A stretch of 64,000 nucleotides of DNA from Modestobacter lapidis. GTDB taxonomy: Bacteria; Actinomycetota; Actinomycetes; Mycobacteriales; Geodermatophilaceae. Below, piece after piece: positions 37,682 through 45,887 of this stretch. Location of the stretch: NCBI GenBank assembly GCA_019779905.1, contig JABAKE010000005.1:1-64000 (forward strand), written 5' to 3'. Within the stretch, counting starts at the first letter, position 1. Each line of letters opens with the position of its first letter. The translations under genes were made by a program, and so were the position numbers. A model generated the notes under the pieces. The model searched no databases. It was given only the letters and a program-made list of their open reading frames with translations, and was not told where the DNA came from.

Positions 37682-38620
37682 ATGCCACTGATCGAGGTCC
37701 GCGCCCTCCGCAAGACGTACCGCTCCACCGTGGCCGTCGAGCACGTCGACCTCGACGTGCACGAGGGCGAGATCATCGGAGTGCTCGGTCCCAACGGCGC
37801 CGGCAAGACCACCACGGTCGAGTGCATGGCGGGGCTGACCCGCCCCGACCGCGGCACCGTCCGCCTCGCCGGGCACGTCCCCTGGCGGGATCGCCGTCAG
37901 GTCACCGGACTCCTCGGCGTGCAGCTGCAGAGCTCGGGCCTGCAGGCCAAGCTGACCGCCCGCGAGGCCGTCGCCATGGTCGCGGCCTTCCACGACGCCC
38001 CGGCCGACCCGGACGAGCTCATCGAACGCCTCGGCCTGGGGCGGGTCGCCGGCACCCGCTACGCCAAGCTCTCCGGCGGCCAGCAGCAACGGCTGGCGAT
38101 CGCCACCGCGCTGGTGGGCCGACCCCGGGTGGTGATCCTCGACGAGCTGACCACCGGCCTGGACCCGGAGGCCCGCCGGGAGACCTGGGAGCTGATCCGG
38201 AACGTCCGGGGGAGCGGCACCACGGTCGTCCTCGTGACCCACCTGATGGAGGAGGCCCAGCAGCTCTGCGACCGGATCACCGTGCTGGCCGGCGGCCGGG
38301 TGGTCGCCGAGGGCACGCCGGACGACGTGGTCGCCCGCTCGGCGAGCTCGACGGTCATGTCCTTCACCGCTCCCGCCGCGGTCCTCCCGGCGGACGTGCT
38401 CGCCGGGCTGCCCGGCGTCCGGCAGGTCGAGCGGCGAGGGGCCCGGCTCGAGGTGGCCGGGACCGACGACGGCGTCCTCGCGGTGCTGCGCGTCCTACAG
38501 GAGCGCCAGGTGGAGCCGGCCGGGCTGCGCGTCTCCGCCACCACCCTCGACGAGGCCTACCTCGCCCTCGTCCGCCGCCCCGACACCGACACCGCCCCCG
38601 CCATGGAGGAGATCTCGTGA
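37682..38620 (+). CDS. ABC transporter ATP-binding protein, DrrA-like
   Basis: 312 residues from an ATG at 37682. Walker A GPNGAGKTT, signature LSGGQQQRLAIATAL, Walker B RVVILDELTTGLDPEARRE and H-loop VTHLMEEAQ are all present. The Walker B glutamate is retained within DEL. A C-terminal extension of about 80 residues is typical of daunorubicin-exporter-like ATPases. It overlaps the permease gene by four bases and lies before a two-component system. Confidence 0.92.
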   Translation: MPLIEVRALRKTYRSTVAVEHVDLDVHEGEIIGVLGPNGAGKTTTVECMAGLTRPDRGTVRLAGHVPWRDRRQVTGLLGVQLQSSGLQAKLTAREAVAMVAAFHDAPADPDELIERLGLGRVAGTRYAKLSGGQQQRLAIATALVGRPRVVILDELTTGLDPEARRETWELIRNVRGSGTTVVLVTHLMEEAQQLCDRITVLAGGRVVAEGTPDDVVARSASSTVMSFTAPAAVLPADVLAGLPGVRQVERRGARLEVAGTDDGVLAVLRVLQERQVEPAGLRVSATTLDEAYLALVRRPDTDTAPAMEEIS

Positions 38621-39399
38621 CCGTTCCCCGTACCGCATCGCCGGTCGCGGACCGCCGGGCCCGCCCCGGACGGGCCGTCCTCGCCGCGGAGACGCGGCTC
38701 TTCCTCCGCGAACCGGGGTCGCTGTTCTGGATCGTCGCGTTCCCCACGATCCTGCTCGTCGTCCTCGCGTTCGTCCCCGGATTCGACGAGCCGTCGGCGG
38801 ACTACGGCGGCAGGAGCTTCCTGGACGCCTACGTGCCGACCTCCTGCCTGCTGGCGGCGATCATGGGCGGGATCCTGGCGATGCCGACGGTGATCAGCGC
38901 GTACCGGGAGCAGCACGTGCTCCGCCGGATCGCCACCACCCCGGCCCGGGCAGGGCACGTGCTCGGCGTGCAGGTCGCCCTGCACGCGGCCGCCGTCCTG
39001 CTGTCGATGGTGCTCGTCCTCGCCGTGAGCCGGCTCGCCTTCGGCGTCGCGCTGCCCGACACCCTGCCCGCCTGGCTGCTCGCCTACGTGCTCGCCGTCG
39101 TCGCGGTGCTCGGCGTCGGCGCCCTGATCTCGGGGACGGCGCCGTCGGTCCGGGCCTCCTCGACCCTGGGGATCGTGGCGTTCCTCCCGCTCATGTTCAC
39201 CGCCGGTGTCTGGTACCCGGTCAGCGCGATGGGCGGCCTCCTCCGCGACATCGTCGCGGCCACCCCGACCGGCGCTGCGGCGCTCGCCATGGACCGGGCC
39301 CAGGCCGGGGACTGGCCCTCCCTGCTGCAGGTCTCCGTCGTGGCCGGCTGGGCCGTCCTGCTCGCCGTCCTGGCGGTGCGATGCTTCCGCTGGCAGTGA
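38617..39399 (+). CDS. ABC-2 type transporter permease
   Basis: 260 residues from a GTG overlapping the ATPase stop. Six membrane segments are likely (about residues 40-60, 80-100, 125-148, 155-175, 185-205, 235-255). The EYRE-like MPTVISAYREQHVLRRIATTP element between segments two and three is typical of DrrB-like permeases. The kinase gene follows after about 20 bases, so exporter and regulator probably share a transcript. Confidence 0.9.
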   Translation: MTVPRTASPVADRRARPGRAVLAAETRLFLREPGSLFWIVAFPTILLVVLAFVPGFDEPSADYGGRSFLDAYVPTSCLLAAIMGGILAMPTVISAYREQHVLRRIATTPARAGHVLGVQVALHAAAVLLSMVLVLAVSRLAFGVALPDTLPAWLLAYVLAVVAVLGVGALISGTAPSVRASSTLGIVAFLPLMFTAGVWYPVSAMGGLLRDIVAATPTGAAALAMDRAQAGDWPSLLQVSVVAGWAVLLAVLAVRCFRWQ

Positions 39400-39421
39400 G
39401 CACCACGGAAGGATGGCTCGG

Positions 39422-40678
39422 GTGACCGACCTCGGGACCCCGATCGAGGTCCGGTGGCGCGCCCAGATGCGCCGCGTGCCCTATGCGGTGCTGGGCCTGT
39501 CCTGCGTGCTGGCGGGGTTGACCATGAGCCTGTTCGACCGTGGGCCGGCGGCCCTGGCGACCACCGGGGTGCTGGTCGTGGCCGTCGCCGGCGCGCACGC
39601 CTGGATGGTCGACCGACGGTGGGACCGCCGGGCCAGACCGGACCGGGGCAGCGAGCTCTACCTCCTCGCCCGCACCGGAGCCGCCGCCGTCCTGACCTGG
39701 ATCAACCCCTTCTTCGCCGTCTTCGCCTCCCTCGGCTACTTCGACACGGTCGAGCACGTCCGTCGGCGGCTCGTCACCCCGGTGGTGCTGCTCACCGCTC
39801 TGACCCTGGCGGGTGCGCAGTCCGGCGGCCTGCCGCCCGCCAACGGGGCGCAGGCCACGGCGTTCGTCGGGCTGTTCGCCCTCAACGCGGGGGCGGCGCT
39901 GTTCTTCGTCCGGATGGAGCGGCACGAGCAGGCGGTCGCGGCGAGCCGGGTCGCGACCATCGAGGAGCTGGAGCGGACCAATGCCCGGCTGGCCGAGGCG
40001 CTCGCCGAGAACGCCGCCCTGCACGCGGCGCTGCTCCAGCGCGCTCGAGCGGCGGGCCGGCACGAGGAACGGGAGCGGCTCGCCCTGGAGATCCACGACA
40101 CGATCGCGCAGAGCCTCGTCGGGGTTGTCACCCAGTTGCAGGCAGCCACGGACGACCCCGACCCCGCTGCCGTCGGGCAACGGGTCACGGCCGCGACCGA
40201 GCTGGCCCGCACCGCGCTCATCGACGCCCGACGGTCCGTCGAGGGCCTCATGCCTTCCCAGCTGGACGACGCGGACGCCCCCGCGGCGCTGGATCAGCTG
40301 GTCCGGGACTGGACCGCCCGCACCGGTGCGCGAGCCGAGCTGGTGGTCACCGGCACCGCTCGCCCCCTGCCCGACGACGTCGAGGCGGTCCTCCTGCGCG
40401 TGGCCGGGGAGTCCCTGGCGAACGTGACGCGGCACGCCCGTGCCTCGCGGGTGGGGGTGACCCTCTCGTTCCTCTGCGACGAGGTCCTCCTGGACGTGCG
40501 GGACGACGGGGTGGGCTTCTCCGCAGCCGTGGACGACGGCACCGGGCCGACCGCTCTCCGGTTCGGCCTGCGCGGGATGCGGCAGCGCGCGGAGTGGGTC
40601 GGTGGCGAGGTGGTCGTGGAGTCCGAGCCGGGTAGCGGGACGGCGGTCTCGCTCCGGTTGCCGGGGACCCGTGGCTGA
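39422..40678 (+). CDS. Membrane sensor histidine kinase, DesK/NarL type
   Basis: 418 residues if started at GTG 39422, which has GGAAGG nine bases upstream; ATG 39413 lies right against that RBS. Four to five membrane segments fill the first 160 residues. A coiled coil (about 175-210) leads to the HisKA_3 helix with ERERLALEIHDTIAQSLVGVV. The ATPase domain has AGESLANVTRHARASRVGV, VRDDGVGF and GLRGMRQRAEWVGG. It overlaps the regulator gene by eight bases and probably senses the substrate or stress linked to the ABC exporter before it. Confidence 0.9.
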   Translation: MTDLGTPIEVRWRAQMRRVPYAVLGLSCVLAGLTMSLFDRGPAALATTGVLVVAVAGAHAWMVDRRWDRRARPDRGSELYLLARTGAAAVLTWINPFFAVFASLGYFDTVEHVRRRLVTPVVLLTALTLAGAQSGGLPPANGAQATAFVGLFALNAGAALFFVRMERHEQAVAASRVATIEELERTNARLAEALAENAALHAALLQRARAAGRHEERERLALEIHDTIAQSLVGVVTQLQAATDDPDPAAVGQRVTAATELARTALIDARRSVEGLMPSQLDDADAPAALDQLVRDWTARTGARAELVVTGTARPLPDDVEAVLLRVAGESLANVTRHARASRVGVTLSFLCDEVLLDVRDDGVGFSAAVDDGTGPTALRFGLRGMRQRAEWVGGEVVVESEPGSGTAVSLRLPGTRG

Positions 40679-41303
40679 GCGGCGCACCGTCCGGGTGGTC
40701 CTGGCCGACGACCACCCGGTGGTGCGCGACGGGTTGCGCGGCATGCTCGGTGCGGTGCCGGACGTCGAGGTCGTCGGCGAGGCCGGGGACGGCGTGGAGG
40801 CGGTGGCCGTGGTGCGGGCCACCCGGCCCGACGTCCTGCTCCTGGATCTACGGATGCCCCGGGGTGACGGGCTGGCCGCGATCGAGGCGCTGCGCGGCGA
40901 CCCGGTGCGGGTGCTGATCCTGTCCACCTTCGCCACCGCCCGGGACGTGCGCGAGGCACTCGAGGCCGGGGCCACCGGCTACGTCCTGAAGGACACACCC
41001 CGGGACCAGCTGGTGACGGCTCTCCACGCGGCGGCGGGCGGAGAGTCGGTGCTGTCGCCGGCGGTGGCCACCCAGGTGGTCTCGCGACTGCGGCGCGGGA
41101 CCTCGGGAGAACTGACCGACCGGGAGCTCGCGGTGCTGCGCCTGGTTGCCCAGGGCACGCCGAACCGGGCGATCGCAACGACCCTGTTCGTCAGCGAGGC
41201 CACGGTGAAGACGCACCTGGTGCACGTGTTCGCCAAGCTCGACGTCACCGATCGGGCGGCCGCCGTCGCCACCGCCTACGAGCGCGGCATCCTGCCCGGC
41301 TGA
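40671..41303 (+). CDS. LuxR/NarL-type response regulator
   Basis: 210 residues from a GTG inside the kinase gene. The receiver has VVLADDHPVVRDGLRGML, phospho-acceptor in LLLDLRMPRGDG and GYVLKDTPRDQ. The HTH is LTDRELAVLRLVAQGTPNRAIATTLFVSEATVKTHLVHVFAKL. It is the last gene of the exporter/two-component cluster and would control the ABC genes. Confidence 0.93.
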   Translation: MAERRTVRVVLADDHPVVRDGLRGMLGAVPDVEVVGEAGDGVEAVAVVRATRPDVLLLDLRMPRGDGLAAIEALRGDPVRVLILSTFATARDVREALEAGATGYVLKDTPRDQLVTALHAAAGGESVLSPAVATQVVSRLRRGTSGELTDRELAVLRLVAQGTPNRAIATTLFVSEATVKTHLVHVFAKLDVTDRAAAVATAYERGILPG

Positions 41304-41376
41304 CGCGTGGCACGTCGGAGGGCGAGTGGCGGCGGTGTCGAGCGGCAGGGGCGGGTCCTTCAGGGGGCGTCGCCCG

Positions 41377-43062
41377 TCAGTGCGAATCTCGTCGGCCCTC
41401 GGGGTCGGCTCGCGGTGGGTCCGCGTGCCGCTGCCGGTCGTCCGAGAGGTAGCCAGTGACGACTTGCTCGGCGGTGGAGGAGGTCGCGGAGAAGCCGGTG
41501 ATCGCCGACACGAACTGGTCCCCGCTGAGGGTGGCGAGTTCGGTGTCCTCGACGGCACGGACGGTTGCCGTCCGCGGGACCGCACGAAGCAGCGCGATCT
41601 CGCCGAAGGCGTCGCCGGGGCCCAGCCGGCGGATCTCGTGCCCGTCGTCGATCACGGCCACGCGTCCGGATTCGACGACGAAGAACCCGTCGGCCGGATC
41701 ACCCTTCCGGAACACATCGCGCTGCGCCGGCACACGCAACCTGCCCAGGCGCAGCGCCAGGCCCTCGATGGCCGGGACGGGCAGCAGGCGGAACATGCCG
41801 ACCCGGCGCAGTAGCACGATCCGGTCGCGCCGCACGCCGATGTCCGCGTCGATCGCCCGCAGCGCCGCCCAGCGAGCGGTGACCGCCACCGGCAGGCTGC
41901 CGCCGGTGGCGATGAGGGTGCCTGTGTCGCCCAGCGTGGAGAGGACGAGCGGGATCGCCAGCGAGCCCAGTGCCAGCGCCAGCGAGAACACCGCCTCGGT
42001 CAGGGCGAGCACACGCGCCAGCGTCTGGTCGGGGACGAGTCGCTGCAGCAGCGTGAACCCGCTGACGTCGACGAGCGCGTTGGCGGCGCCGATGACGACG
42101 AACGCGCCGACCGCCACGGGACTGCCCGTCAGCAAGCCGATGAGGACGATCGGCACGCCCCACATCGCGATCCCGGCACCGAACAACGTGCCGAGTCGGG
42201 CGCTGCCCGCCGCGCCGATCGAGGCCATGGCCGCGACGAAGCCGCCGACCCCGAACGCCGCCCAGAGGACCCCGACCCCCGGGCGACCCAGGTCGGTGAC
42301 CTCCACGGCGACCACCACCACCAGCACGGTCAGCGCGCCGCGGACCAGGCACTGCGCGCCGCCCAGGACGATCACGTCCAGCGCCCGTGGGCGTCGTCGC
42401 AGTTCGCGCAGCCCCTCGACCACGTCGGAGACCGCCCCCACCCGGTCGGCCGGCCTGTCGGCTGCGGCAGGGCGCGGCGATTCGTAGCGCAGTCGGGCAG
42501 CCAGCGCGCCGGCAGCACCGGAGAGCAGGGCGACCGCGGCGAACGCGGCTGCCGCGTCGTACCCCGCGAGCAGCGCGGCCGCGGCCAGGGGACCGATGAG
42601 CGCGGCCGCACCGTCGAGGATGGCCCGGACCGCGTTCACCGCGGTGAGCTCCTCCGGCCTGGTGCACAGCGTGGGGAACAGGGCCGCGAGCACCGGCCGG
42701 TAGGCGGCATGGCAGACCGTCGAGAGCGTCAGCAACGCATACACCACCGCCGGCTGATCGACGGCCACCGCGGCCCCCGCCGCGGTGACCGCTCGGAGCG
42801 CGCACGCGATCACGAGCAGCTGCCGGCGCGAGACCCGGTCGGCCAGCGCGCCCAACCAGGGGAGCGCGAGCGTCGCCGGCAGCACCCGGAGGAACCCGAC
42901 CAGGCCCACGCCCGCCGCGCCGCCCTGGTCGAACGCGTACACCGTCATCGCGGACAGGAACAGGAACTCGCCGGTCCAGGCCGACAGCGACGACACCTGC
43001 GCGAGCCGGAGGTTGCGATTGCGCGCCACCGATGCCCACGCCTCGCGGTAGGACCCCGGCAC
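41377..43062 (-). CDS. MFS transporter with C-terminal cyclic-nucleotide-binding domain
   Basis: 561 residues from a GTG at 43062; the longer frame upstream crosses the divergent promoter. Residues about 15-410 form an MFS domain of 10-12 helices with the loop-2 motif GALADRVSRRQ. Residues about 430-535 are a CAP_ED beta-roll with RKGDPADGFFVVESGRVAVI and a phosphate-binding cassette FGEIALLRAVPRTATVRA, which keeps the Glu and Arg used for cNMP binding. Export or import would thus be gated by cAMP or cGMP (inference). The gene is divergent from a deacetylase that also carries a cNMP domain. Confidence 0.88.
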   Translation of the reverse strand: MPGSYREAWASVARNRNLRLAQVSSLSAWTGEFLFLSAMTVYAFDQGGAAGVGLVGFLRVLPATLALPWLGALADRVSRRQLLVIACALRAVTAAGAAVAVDQPAVVYALLTLSTVCHAAYRPVLAALFPTLCTRPEELTAVNAVRAILDGAAALIGPLAAAALLAGYDAAAAFAAVALLSGAAGALAARLRYESPRPAAADRPADRVGAVSDVVEGLRELRRRPRALDVIVLGGAQCLVRGALTVLVVVVAVEVTDLGRPGVGVLWAAFGVGGFVAAMASIGAAGSARLGTLFGAGIAMWGVPIVLIGLLTGSPVAVGAFVVIGAANALVDVSGFTLLQRLVPDQTLARVLALTEAVFSLALALGSLAIPLVLSTLGDTGTLIATGGSLPVAVTARWAALRAIDADIGVRRDRIVLLRRVGMFRLLPVPAIEGLALRLGRLRVPAQRDVFRKGDPADGFFVVESGRVAVIDDGHEIRRLGPGDAFGEIALLRAVPRTATVRAVEDTELATLSGDQFVSAITGFSATSSTAEQVVTGYLSDDRQRHADPPRADPEGRRDSH

Positions 43063-43256
43063 GGCGCGGACGCTAACAGGGAAGTCGCTACGGGTACGTC
43101 GAGTCGGACGTGGCCTCTGCGGTCGGTGTGCGCGACGGAAATGCTGGCTCGCGCGCTCCGCGGGACGGTACGGTGCGCGCTCGACCGGCCGGCCGGCCCA
43201 CAGGTCCATCCTCAGGTGCCGGCGGCAGCCTCGACGGTGATCGGTGGGCGTACGAC
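43063..43256. promoter_or_regulatory. Divergent promoter between the two cNMP-domain genes
   Basis: On the minus strand TAGCGT (43075-43070) lies seven bases before the GTG of the transporter gene, giving a probable leaderless transcript. The same box precedes the SEC-C gene at 49878. No clear operator palindrome was seen for the deacetylase side, and no CRP consensus (TGTGA-N6-TCACA) is present. Confidence 0.45.
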
Positions 43257-44426
43257 ATGTCTGTGGATCCCGCCGGTCGGAGGGCTCGGCGTCTGTTGGG
43301 GATCTTCGCCCATCCCGACGACGAGACCATCTGCGCCGGCGGCACGCTCGCCAAGTTCGCGGGCTCCGGCGCCGACGTCGGGGTCGTCTCGCTCACCCGC
43401 GGTGGAGCGGGCCAGATCAGGGACGCCGGCGTCGCCACCCGGGCCACCCTGCGGGGGGTGCGGGAGCGGGAACTCGAGGCGGCCGGCAAGGAGCTCGGGC
43501 TCAGCCTGACGAGGTGTCTCGACCACCCGGACGGCGGCCTCTCCGGGGTCGACGGTGCGACCCTGCTCGAGCAGGTGTCGGCGCTCATCACCGAGTTCGA
43601 GCCCGACGTGGTGATCACGTTCGGGCCCGACGGGTTCTCCGGTCACCCCGACCACGTGGCCGTGGGAGCCGCGGTGACCGAGGCCTGCTACCGGCTGCGG
43701 TCGGCCACGTCGCCCCGGCTCTTCCACTGTCACCTGCCGCGCAGTGGGATGCTGCTGCGCGACCGGCTGGCCGCGTGGGTGGTGGAGCTGACGACCCGCT
43801 TCAAGGGGACCAGGGAGTTCGTCCGCGCCCTGTCGGTCTTCTCGCGCGAGACGGCGGCGCTGGGATACGCGGCCGACTTCGTGAACGTCGAGTGGTTCCC
43901 GGCCGGCTCCTACCTCATCGAGCAGGGTGAGGAGGCCACGATGATGCACTTCCTCCTGTCCGGTTCCGTGGAGATCCGACGAGAGGGTGCGGACGGTCGC
44001 GTGCGGGTCGTCGACCGGTCGGGTCCGGGTGAGTTCATCGGGGAGGAAGGCATCGCCACAGGCCGGCCGCGCAACGCGCACGTGGTGGCCCTCGACGACG
44101 TCACGAGCCTGACGTTCCTGGCGTCCGACCGCTTCGTCGCCGACGTGCACGGGGGCCAGGCGCTCCCGATGCTGACGCGGACGCTGCCCTCGGGGGATCG
44201 GGTCGACGCCAGGGTGAGCACGTGCATCGACGTCTCGGATTTCGTCGGCCACAAGATCCGGGCGACTGCTGCACATCGCTCCCAGTACCCGATCGATCCG
44301 ACGATGTTTCCGGACTCGATCCTCCGGGAGATGTTCGGCGTGGAGTACTTCATCCAGGTCCTGCCCGAGCGGGAGCTGGAGCCGTCGCTGTTCGACGACG
44401 ACGCCTCAGCCGGCGGAGGCGAGTGA
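43257..44426 (+). CDS. PIG-L/LmbE-family deacetylase with an inserted cyclic-nucleotide-binding domain
   Basis: 389 residues from ATG 43257. Residues 13-210 are the N-terminal part of a PIG-L deacetylase: zinc motif AHPDDE (18-23), ARG loop LTRGGAGQIRD and the second zinc motif GHPDHV (129-134). Residues about 212-295 are a CAP_ED domain (SYLIEQGEEATMMHFLLSG; cassette IGEEGIATGRPRNAHV). Residues about 323-370 resume the PIG-L fold, with DVSDFVGHKIRATAAHRSQY and FGVEYFIQV. PIG-L enzymes remove N-acetyl groups from GlcNAc-type substrates such as mycothiol precursors. The insertion suggests allosteric control by cNMP. Confidence 0.88.
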   Translation: MSVDPAGRRARRLLGIFAHPDDETICAGGTLAKFAGSGADVGVVSLTRGGAGQIRDAGVATRATLRGVRERELEAAGKELGLSLTRCLDHPDGGLSGVDGATLLEQVSALITEFEPDVVITFGPDGFSGHPDHVAVGAAVTEACYRLRSATSPRLFHCHLPRSGMLLRDRLAAWVVELTTRFKGTREFVRALSVFSRETAALGYAADFVNVEWFPAGSYLIEQGEEATMMHFLLSGSVEIRREGADGRVRVVDRSGPGEFIGEEGIATGRPRNAHVVALDDVTSLTFLASDRFVADVHGGQALPMLTRTLPSGDRVDARVSTCIDVSDFVGHKIRATAAHRSQYPIDPTMFPDSILREMFGVEYFIQVLPERELEPSLFDDDASAGGGE

Positions 44427-45125
44427 CCGTGGGCGTCGGCGGGGGAGGATGTGCGGGAGGCCCCGGCCGACCATGTCGAAGGTGGCGCCGATGCGCAGGA
44501 GCAACGAGGGCTCCGGCGCGGGTGCGAGCGTCGCGGTGATGTCCTGGACGTCGACGTAGAAGGTCTGCACCCGTCCGATGCCCTCGAGGTCCTGCGCGAT
44601 CTCGTGGGCCGTCAGTCCGGCGGAGGTGGCGCCACCGTCGCGGAAGAGGTCGTCGGTGACCAGGAGGTACTCCGGCACCGTCACGGGGTTCTTGAGCAGG
44701 CGGTGGACGTAGATCACGTCCATACCGACGAGCTTCTTCCGGCGCCTGATCGTCTGGGTCGCGACGTCCCCGACGTGCGCCACGAACTTGAGCTTCAGGG
44801 CGCCGGTCTGCGTGCAGCTTCCGCAGGGACACATGTTGAGCTCGATCAGCCGGCGCTGCGCATGGAAGGCGCGGTGCATGGCGACGGCCGCACGGGTGGC
44901 GGCGGACAGCGTCGCGGCGCCGTCCAGCCCGTCGGTGTCGCACGAGAGGAAGGCCGCGTCGCCCTCGATCTCGATCAGCTCGAAGTCCCGTGCGGCGTCG
45001 ACGATCTTGTCGAGCAGGCGTCTCGTGGCCGCCTCCGCGTGCCCCAGCATGCTGCGGTGGAACTGCATGTACTCCGTGTAGCCGCCGATGTCGGCGATCA
45101 GCAGCAACGCACGCCGGGTGGCCAT
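44406..45125 (-). CDS. Class III nucleotidyl cyclase-like protein, DUF2652 type
   Basis: 239 residues. Both metal-binding aspartates of class III cyclases are in place: Asp12 in LIADIGGYTEYM and Asp56 in IEIEGDAAFL. A later block LKFVAHVGDV...GMDVIYVHRLLKN parallels the cyclase core, with a Cys-rich CPCGSC insertion before it. Canonical purine-selecting Lys/Asp and the transition-state Arg cannot be identified, so activity is uncertain. The 3' end overlaps the deacetylase gene by 21 bases on the opposite strand, and two cNMP-binding proteins are adjacent. Confidence 0.78.
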   Translation of the reverse strand: MATRRALLLIADIGGYTEYMQFHRSMLGHAEAATRRLLDKIVDAARDFELIEIEGDAAFLSCDTDGLDGAATLSAATRAAVAMHRAFHAQRRLIELNMCPCGSCTQTGALKLKFVAHVGDVATQTIRRRKKLVGMDVIYVHRLLKNPVTVPEYLLVTDDLFRDGGATSAGLTAHEIAQDLEGIGRVQTFYVDVQDITATLAPAPEPSLLLRIGATFDMVGRGLPHILPRRRPRSLASAG

Positions 45126-45216
45126 GGGCGGGACAGTAGCGCCGGACGGCGGGCCATGGCGGTCATCGCGACGGGGTGCCGAACGTACCCGACCCGGACC
45201 GCGGCCCGACTCAGCG

Positions 45217-45489
45217 TCAGCCGTAGGCGTCGGCGCGGTGCGAGATCCGGACGACGCGGACCAGAACCTCGTCCCCGTGGATGGAGTAGATGACGCGGTA
45301 TTGACCGCGTCGAGCCGACCAGTAGCCCTCGAGCTGGAACCGCAGCGGCTTGCCGACGCGGCGTGGGTTCTCGGCCAGCGGGCCGTAGAGGAAGTCGACG
45401 ACCGCCACTGCCACCGATTCCGGGAGGTCCTGTCCGATCGCTCGCTGGGCGCCGGCGGACAGAACGACGGTGTACCTCCCGTCGCTCAT
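45217..45489 (-). CDS. RelE/ParE-type toxin
   Basis: 90 residues. RYTVVLSAGAQRAIGQDLPESV, then GPLAENPRRVGKPLRFQLEGYWSARRGQYRVIYSI and VLVRVVRISHRADAY are the complete RelE superfamily pattern, with the catalytic-face Arg/Tyr/His residues towards the C-terminus. It would cleave mRNA at the ribosome. Its ATG overlaps the antitoxin stop (ATGA), with the antitoxin upstream. Confidence 0.92.
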   Translation of the reverse strand: MSDGRYTVVLSAGAQRAIGQDLPESVAVAVVDFLYGPLAENPRRVGKPLRFQLEGYWSARRGQYRVIYSIHGDEVLVRVVRISHRADAYG

Positions 45490-45764
45490 GGGCGGCGGCG
45501 GTTGGCGAGCGCCGCCCGTACCTGCTCTTCGCTGTATGCCCGGCCCTGAGCCATCTGCTGTTCGGCCTCGCGAATCTCCGGGACTGCGTGGCGGTCCGAG
45601 AGGATCCCCAGCGTTTCCATCAGTGACTCGTAGTCATCGACGGCGAGGATGACGGCGACCGGACTGCCGTTCTTGGTCACAGTGACGCGTTCATGGGTAC
45701 CGGCGACGTCGTCGATCACCTGGCTGAAGCGAGCCTTGACCGCCGCGAGGGACAGCGTCGTCAT
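45486..45764 (-). CDS. Phd/YefM-type antitoxin
   Basis: 92 residues starting TTLSLAAVKARFSQVIDDV, the Phd/YefM DNA-binding fold, followed by VTVTKNGSPVAVILAVDDYESLMETLGIL and a Gln/Glu-rich toxin-binding tail. It precedes and overlaps the RelE toxin gene. Two inverted repeats near its start could be its own operator. Confidence 0.92.
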   Translation of the reverse strand: MTTLSLAAVKARFSQVIDDVAGTHERVTVTKNGSPVAVILAVDDYESLMETLGILSDRHAVPEIREAEQQMAQGRAYSEEQVRAALANRRRP

Positions 45765-45775
45765 GACTAGAATTG

Positions 45776-45789
45776 TGGTCACGAGACCA
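45776..45789. promoter_or_regulatory. Operator candidate of the RelE/Phd pair
   Basis: TGGTC-ACGA-GACCA is an inverted repeat 12 bases upstream of the antitoxin ATG in a locally AT-rich promoter; TGAC...GTCA arms also bracket 45764-45781. Autorepression by the antitoxin is the expected use. Confidence 0.45.
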
Positions 45790-45887
45790 GGTGCGGTCAA
45801 GCAGTTCCTCGACAGACTGGCGAACGACCCTGCGGGGGTCGAACCTCCCTGCGGAATTCGGTTGCGGCCCCTTCGCAGGATGGGGCC

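Noticed and set aside
43063-43256. CRP-type binding site between the two cNMP-domain genes
   Set aside because: No TGTGA-N6-TCACA-like sequence or close variant is present.
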